Positions 61,301-64,000 of a DNA stretch of 64,000 bases are shown in pieces. The notes beneath the pieces are model-generated. The model had not been told where the DNA came from and made no database searches. It saw only the letters and a list, made by a program, of their open reading frames with translations. This DNA is from an uncultured Rivibacter sp. GTDB lineage: Bacteria > Pseudomonadota > Gammaproteobacteria > Burkholderiales > Burkholderiaceae. The stretch covers positions 1 to 64,000 of the forward strand of contig CAMLLU010000021.1 of the NCBI GenBank assembly GCA_946480925.1. Reading direction: 5' to 3'. Position 1 is the first letter of the stretch. The number at the start of each line of letters is the position of its first letter. Position numbers and translations under genes: made by a program.

Positions 61301-64000
61301 TGGAGATGGTGGCCGACACGTTGCCGGCGTCCGCGTACACGTCCTCGCCGGGCGCGGGCACGCTCACGGTGCCGGAGCTGGCTCCGACCGCGATGGTGAT
61401 CGTGGCGCCGTTGGAAAGCGTGACCGTCACCGCGCTTTGCGCGGCGGCTGTGAGGCTGGCGGTGTAGGTGATCTGGCCGCCTTCGGCCACGCTGGGCGAG
61501 GCGGTCAGCGACACGGTCGTCTGGTCGATCGTGTCGGTGATGGTGGTCGTCGCAGCGGCGGGGTTGACGGCCAGTTGCTCGAAGTTGCCGCCCGAGGCGC
61601 TGGCGATGGTGGCCGAGACGCTGCCCGCATCGACGTACACGTCTTCGGTGGGCGCGTCCACGCTCACCGAAGCCGAGCTTGCACCCGCGGCGATGGTGAT
61701 GGTGGCGCCGTTGGAGAGCGTCACGGTCACCGGCGTCTGCGCGGCGTTGTTGAGGCTGGCGGTGTAGGTGATCTGCCCACCTTCGGCCACGCTGGCCGTC
61801 GCGGTGAGCGACACGGTGGTGGTGGCCACCGTGTCGGTGACGGCGGTGGTGGCCGCGGCCGGGCTCACGGCCAGCTGTTCGAAGCCGCCGCCGCTGGCCG
61901 CGCTGATGGTGGCCGACACGCTGCCGGCATCCACGTACACGTCGTCGGCCGGAGCGTTCACGCTCGCGGTGCCCGAGCTGGCGCCCGCGGGGATGGTGAT
62001 GGTCGCGCCGTTGGAGAGCGTGACCGTCACCGCGCTTTGCGCCACGGACGTGAGGCTCGCGGTGTAGACGATCTGGCCGCCTTCGGCCACGGTGGGTGTG
62101 GCGGTGAGCGACACCGTGGTGGCGTCCACGGTATCGGCCACGCTGGTGACGGCGGCGCTGCCGTCGATCACGAGGTTCTCGAAACCGCCGCCCGAGGCGG
62201 TGGCGATGGTGGCCGACACGCTGCCGGCGTCCACGTACACGTCGTCGGCGGGTGCGGCCACGTTCGCCGTGCCGCTGGTGGCACCGGCGGCGATGGTGAT
62301 GGTGGCGCCGTTGGAGAGCATCACCGTCACGGGGCTCTGCGCCGCGTTCGTGAGGCTGGCGGTGTAGACGATCTGGCCGCCCTCGGCCACGCTGGGCGTG
62401 GCTACCAGCGACACGGTGGTGTCGTCGGTGGTGTCGGTGACGGTCGTGCTCGCCGCGGCCGGGTTCACGGCCAACTGCTCGAAGTTGCCGCCGGTGGCGC
62501 CGGTGATGGTGGCCGACACGCTGCCGGCATCGGCATACGCATCGTCGGCGGGTGCCGCCACGTCGACCGTGCCGCTGCTCGCGCCGGCCGGGATGGTGAT
62601 GGTGGCGCCGTTGGACAACGTGACCGTCACCGCACTCTGCGCCACGGCCGTGAGGCTGGCCGTGTAGGTGATCTGGCCGCCTTCGGCCACGGTGGGCGAA
62701 GCGGTGAGCGACACCGTCGTGGTGTCGGTCGTATCGGTGATGGTGGTGCTGGCCGCGACCGGGTTGATGGCCAGTTGCTCGAAGCTGCCGCCCGAGGCGG
62801 TGGCGATGGTGGCCGACACGCTGCCGGCATCCACGTGCACGTCATCGGCCGGAGCGTTCACGCTCACCGAGCCGGAACTTGCGCCGACGGCGATGGTGAT
62901 CGTGGCCCCGTTGGACAGCGTCACCGTCACCGGGCTCTGCGCCGCGCTGGTGAGGCTGGCGGTGTAGGTGATCTGGCCGCCTTCGGCCACGGTGGACGAG
63001 GCGGTGAGCGACACCGTGGTGGTGTCGGTCGTGTCCGTGATGGTGGTGTTGGCAGCGGTCGTGTCGACGGCCAACTGCTCGAAGCCGCCGCCCGATGCGC
63101 TGGCGATCGTGGTGGACACGCTGCCCGCATCGACGTACACGTCTTCGGCCGGAGCGTTCACGCTCACCGAGCCGGTGCTGGCGTCGGCGGCGATGGTGAT
63201 GGTCGCGCCGTTGGACAGCGTCACCGTCACCGGGCTCTGCGCCACGCTCGTGAGGCTGGCCGTGTAGGTGATCTGCCCGCCTTCGGCCACGGTGGAGGAG
63301 GCGGTCAACGATACGGTCGTGGTGTCGATCGTGTCGGTGATGGACGTGCTGGCTGCAGCCGGGTTGATGGCCAGTTGCTCGAAGCCGCCACCCGATGCGG
63401 TGGCGATCGTGGCGGACACGGTGCCCGCATCGGCGTACACGTCTTCGGCCGGAGCGTTCACGCTCACCGAGCCGGTGCTCGCACCGGCGGCGATGGTGAT
63501 GGTCGCGCCGTTGGACAGCGAGACCGTCACCGCGCTTTGCGCCGCGCTCGTGAGGCTGGCGGTGTAGGTGATCTGGCCGCCTTCGGCCACGCTGGCCGAA
63601 GCGGTGAGCGACACGGTGGTGGTGTCCGTCGTGTCGGTGACGCTCGTCACCGCCGCGGCCGGGTCGGCCACGAGGCGCTCGAAGCCGCTGCCGCTGACGG
63701 TAGCGATGGTGGCCGACACGTTGCCGGCATCGGCATACACGTCTTCGCCCGGTGCGGCCACGTTCACGCTGCCGGAGCTGGCACCCGCGGCGATGGTGAT
63801 GGTGGCGCCGTTGGAAAGCTCCACCGTCACGGCGCTTTGCGCCGGGTTGTTGAGGCTGGCGGTGTAGACGATCTGGCCGCCTTCGGCCACGGTGGGTGTC
63901 GCGGTGAGCGTCACCGTCGTCGTGTCCACGGTGTCGGTCACGCTCGTGACTGCGGCAGTGCCATTGACCAGCAGGTTCTCGAAGTTGCCCCCGGTCGCGG
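55389..64000 (-). CDS. C-terminal part of a giant LapA-like RTX adhesin (5' end beyond the window)
   Basis: About 2,870 residues are visible, and the frame is open to the right edge. From the edge inward: at least 17 complete 100-residue Ig-like repeats (63867 to 58768; each has SVAEGGQITYTASLT, VTLSNGATITIAAGASSGSV and DDVYVDAGSVSATI), a Calx-beta-like unit (~58770-58490), several cadherin/VCBS-like units (~58480-57300), a PA14-like lectin domain (~57290-56850), more cadherin-like units, RTX GG-nonapeptides (~56040-55810; GSQGNDLLSGLAGNDTLYG) and a type I secretion C-terminal target region to 55389. It is surface-exported by the LapE-type channel. Its LapG cleavage site would be N-terminal and lies outside. 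Very low Cys and high Thr/Ser/Ala content fit a cell-surface adhesin. Confidence 0.9.
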   Translation of the reverse strand, partial: ATGGNFENLLVNGTAAVTSVTDTVDTTTVTLTATPTVAEGGQIVYTASLNNPAQSAVTVELSNGATITIAAGASSGSVNVAAPGEDVYADAGNVSATIATVSGSGFERLVADPAAAVTSVTDTTDTTTVSLTASASVAEGGQITYTASLTSAAQSAVTVSLSNGATITIAAGASTGSVSVNAPAEDVYADAGTVSATIATASGGGFEQLAINPAAASTSITDTIDTTTVSLTASSTVAEGGQITYTASLTSVAQSPVTVTLSNGATITIAADASTGSVSVNAPAEDVYVDAGSVSTTIASASGGGFEQLAVDTTAANTTITDTTDTTTVSLTASSTVAEGGQITYTASLTSAAQSPVTVTLSNGATITIAVGASSGSVSVNAPADDVHVDAGSVSATIATASGGSFEQLAINPVAASTTITDTTDTTTVSLTASPTVAEGGQITYTASLTAVAQSAVTVTLSNGATITIPAGASSGTVDVAAPADDAYADAGSVSATITGATGGNFEQLAVNPAAASTTVTDTTDDTTVSLVATPSVAEGGQIVYTASLTNAAQSPVTVMLSNGATITIAAGATSGTANVAAPADDVYVDAGSVSATIATASGGGFENLVIDGSAAVTSVADTVDATTVSLTATPTVAEGGQIVYTASLTSVAQSAVTVTLSNGATITIPAGASSGTASVNAPADDVYVDAGSVSATISAASGGGFEQLAVSPAAATTAVTDTVATTTVSLTATASVAEGGQITYTASLNNAAQTPVTVTLSNGATITIAAGASSASVSVDAPTEDVYVDAGSVSATIASASGGNFEQLAVNPAAATTTITDTIDQTTVSLTASPSVAEGGQITYTASLTAAAQSAVTVTLSNGATITIAVGASSGTVSVPAPGEDVYADAGNVSATISTATGGGFEQLVVNPAAATTAITDTTDTTTVSLSATPNVAEGGTIVYTASLTAAAQSPVTVTLSNGATITIAAGASSGSVNVAAPADDALVDAGNVSATISSASGGNFENLVVVGTAAVTAVADTIDTTTVSLAASSSVAEGGSIVYTASLTAAAQSPVTVTLSNGSTITIAAGASSGSVSVPAPSDDVYTDAGTVSATITSASGGNFENLVVNNTAATTSITDTVDTTTVSLTASSSVAEGGQITYTASLTNAAQSPVTVTLSNGATITIAAGASSGSVSVAAPADDVYVDAGSVSATISSATGGGFEQLAVNPAAATTTITDTTDTTTVSLAASASVAEGGTIVYTASLTSVAQSAVTVVLSNGATITIAAGASSGSVNVAAPSDDVYVDAGSVSATITSASGGNFEQLAVNPAAATTTITDTTDTTTVSLTASSTVAEGGQITYTASLTAAAQSAVTVTLSNGAAITIAAGASSGSVSVAAPSDDVYLDAGNVSATISSATGGNFESLAINPAAATTAVTDTVDTTTVSLTASASVAEGGQITYTASLTSAAQSAVTVTLSNGATITIPAGASSGSVAVAAPSDDVYVDAGNVSATISIATGGGFEQLTVDSTAAVTSITDTVNTTTVSLGASASVAEGGQITYTASLTSAALSAVTVTLSNGATITIAAGASSGSVSVAAPSDDVYVDAGNVSATVSSATGGNFEQLSINPAAATTAITDTVDSTTVSLTATPSVVEGGSIVYTASLTAAAQSAVTVTLSNGATISIAAGASSGSVSVAAPADDVYVDAGNVSATISTATGGNFENLVVNGTAAVTAVTDDADATTLSLTGATSVAEGGTATYTLSLTSPAQTAVTVTLGYSGTATNGSDYTGVTTVTIPAGSSSVSFNVATLDDSLTENTENLTVSLVSATGGSFESLALSGSNNAVTTSITDNDAPPAIDLDANDSSGVTGTAYTATFTENGSAVAIADSDVSITDVDSTSLTGATITLTNAQTGDVLAAGSLPSGISATVSGNTVTLAGSASLASYQTAISAITFSNTAENPSTTARTITVTVTDGTSSSSAATTVNVVAVNDAPVNTVPAAQITAEDNSRAITGLSISDVDAGTGSMTVTLGVTNGTLTVSGGSAAITSSGTSTVTLTGTLAQINATLAANVTYVPTANFNGTATLTMTTSDGGNTGTGGTRTDVDTVSITVSAVNDAPVVAADTATTNEDTAVTGNVLSNDSDVEGSALSVTQFTVSGVSGTFTAGSTATISGVGTLTMGSSGSYTFTPAANHSGSVPTVTYTVSDGSATSTSTLDVTVTPVADAPTLVVNGTTVTGSTTVTAPLPTSSGLTVAWYDEIAGVNTTNAVSLTAVEAAVEASTATTTSTTTNVTVASIDEDDAYRYTGFIYLEAGHSYTIAGYRDDTLLVRLGGETVYNVGYNNWGSLTGSTLTVTASGYYSLEVIAYNGNGVGALDLGLSVDGATALALNTTNFNLYPTASSITSGGTFIGDLVPNNDGGYYPATPTGEDHEFITLGSIAASLNDTDGSESLAVSISAIPVGATLTDGTRTFTATAGTTSVNVTGWSLDALQIRPPSGYTGTMALSVTATATEGNGAAASSTSTLNVVVADVADAPALMVQNTIVSLTVGNSSTATFNFPIIATLANAAETDETLAIAIAGVPSGVRLSDGTNSFTATSSSTSVDVSSWDLSSLSMTTPGGYNTNGTTITVTATATDGTDTRTVTQSVTLIADTTTTSGNANNDNSVTGDGNANVLTGSQGNDLLSGLAGNDTLYGDTSSTTSNVVGHDVLLGGAGNDALVGGLGSDRLVGGSGDDALTGGTGSSSLDTTVDVFAWSLSDAGSTGSPATDTITDFNIASPSAGGDILDLRDLLSGDTVGAGNSVGNLANFLDFDTTSSAGSTIIRISSSGGFTDGTYSSSAEDQRITLEGVDVRSSLGLDSSSTDAQIIQELMRRGTLITDSP
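58768..63867. repeat. Tandem array of 17 exact 300-bp units within the adhesin gene
   Basis: Unit borders fall at 58768 and every 300 bp to 63868, without any insertion or deletion, and a further partial unit (63868-64000) continues off the edge. Sequence varies between units but the phase does not. Each encodes 100 residues of an Ig-like domain. Confidence 0.9.

Noticed and set aside
59071..63867. Ladder of plus-strand 98-99 residue frames, one per 300-bp unit, across the adhesin gene
   Set aside because: These are antisense shadows of the repeats; codon bias (GC at third positions) keeps the reverse frame open in every unit. Equal length and phase follow from the repeat, not from coding function.
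58768..64000. CRISPR-like array
   Set aside because: Repeats are 300 bp, coding and contiguous without unique spacers.

Overview
The window is high-GC, gene-dense DNA from a betaproteobacterium, most likely a Burkholderiales member of the Rubrivivax/Roseateles/Piscinibacter kind. Signs are the lptFG/pepA-holC neighbourhood, the Cbl/CysB-type regulator, the protein families throughout and a Burkholderiales-style hairpin repeat at 27.9 kb. No rRNA, prophage, transposase or CRISPR array is visible. One tRNA (Ser, GGA anticodon) is present.

Region 1 (0-13 kb) is mostly housekeeping. It holds a class II aldolase cut by the left edge, a histidine phosphatase overlapping region with an enoyl-CoA hydratase, and a FimV-like membrane protein. 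A tightly packed minus-strand operon follows: lptF, lptG, a short CbiX chelatase, cysB and a methionine-type aminotransferase. Divergent from it are pepA, holC and a proline-rich small protein, then an orphan LivK-type binding protein.

Region 2 (13-23 kb) is a sugar or polyol catabolic island. A GntR regulator, a GlpD-like FAD dehydrogenase and an FGGY kinase run leftward, joined by 4-nt overlaps. A ribose-type ABC transporter, an aldo/keto reductase and a class I aldolase run rightward. The shared promoter region carries two copies of TGTYATGACA, a good candidate operator. The substrate is not identifiable from sequence.

Region 3 (23-47 kb) is a mixed accessory region. It has two very large secreted propeller/di-haem cytochromes (one with LamG, PKD and ricin-lectin modules), a GMC oxidoreductase, an erythromycin-esterase-like protein, D-serine dehydratase overlapping a MEKHLA/PAS gene, and a MalT-like regulator. 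It also has an apparent Fur-controlled haem-uptake unit: a DUF3501 domain fused in frame to a TonB-dependent haem receptor, followed by an exported CbiX-type chelatase-like protein with a His-rich linker. A sensor kinase is divergent from this unit.

Region 4 (47.9-64 kb) is a Lap-type biofilm adhesin locus. It contains a TolC-family outer-membrane protein (LapE role), a LapG-type periplasmic cysteine protease, a LapD-type receptor with degenerate GGDEF and EAL domains, an active-looking diguanylate cyclase, a GGDEF-EAL protein with intact EAL, and the C-terminal ~2,870 residues of a giant RTX adhesin. That adhesin has at least 17 repeats of exactly 300 bp and runs off the right edge. Together these would make surface retention of the adhesin dependent on c-di-GMP.

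Three copies of a palindromic REP-like element (73-92 bp) are scattered through the window, one of them inside the sugar transporter operon.
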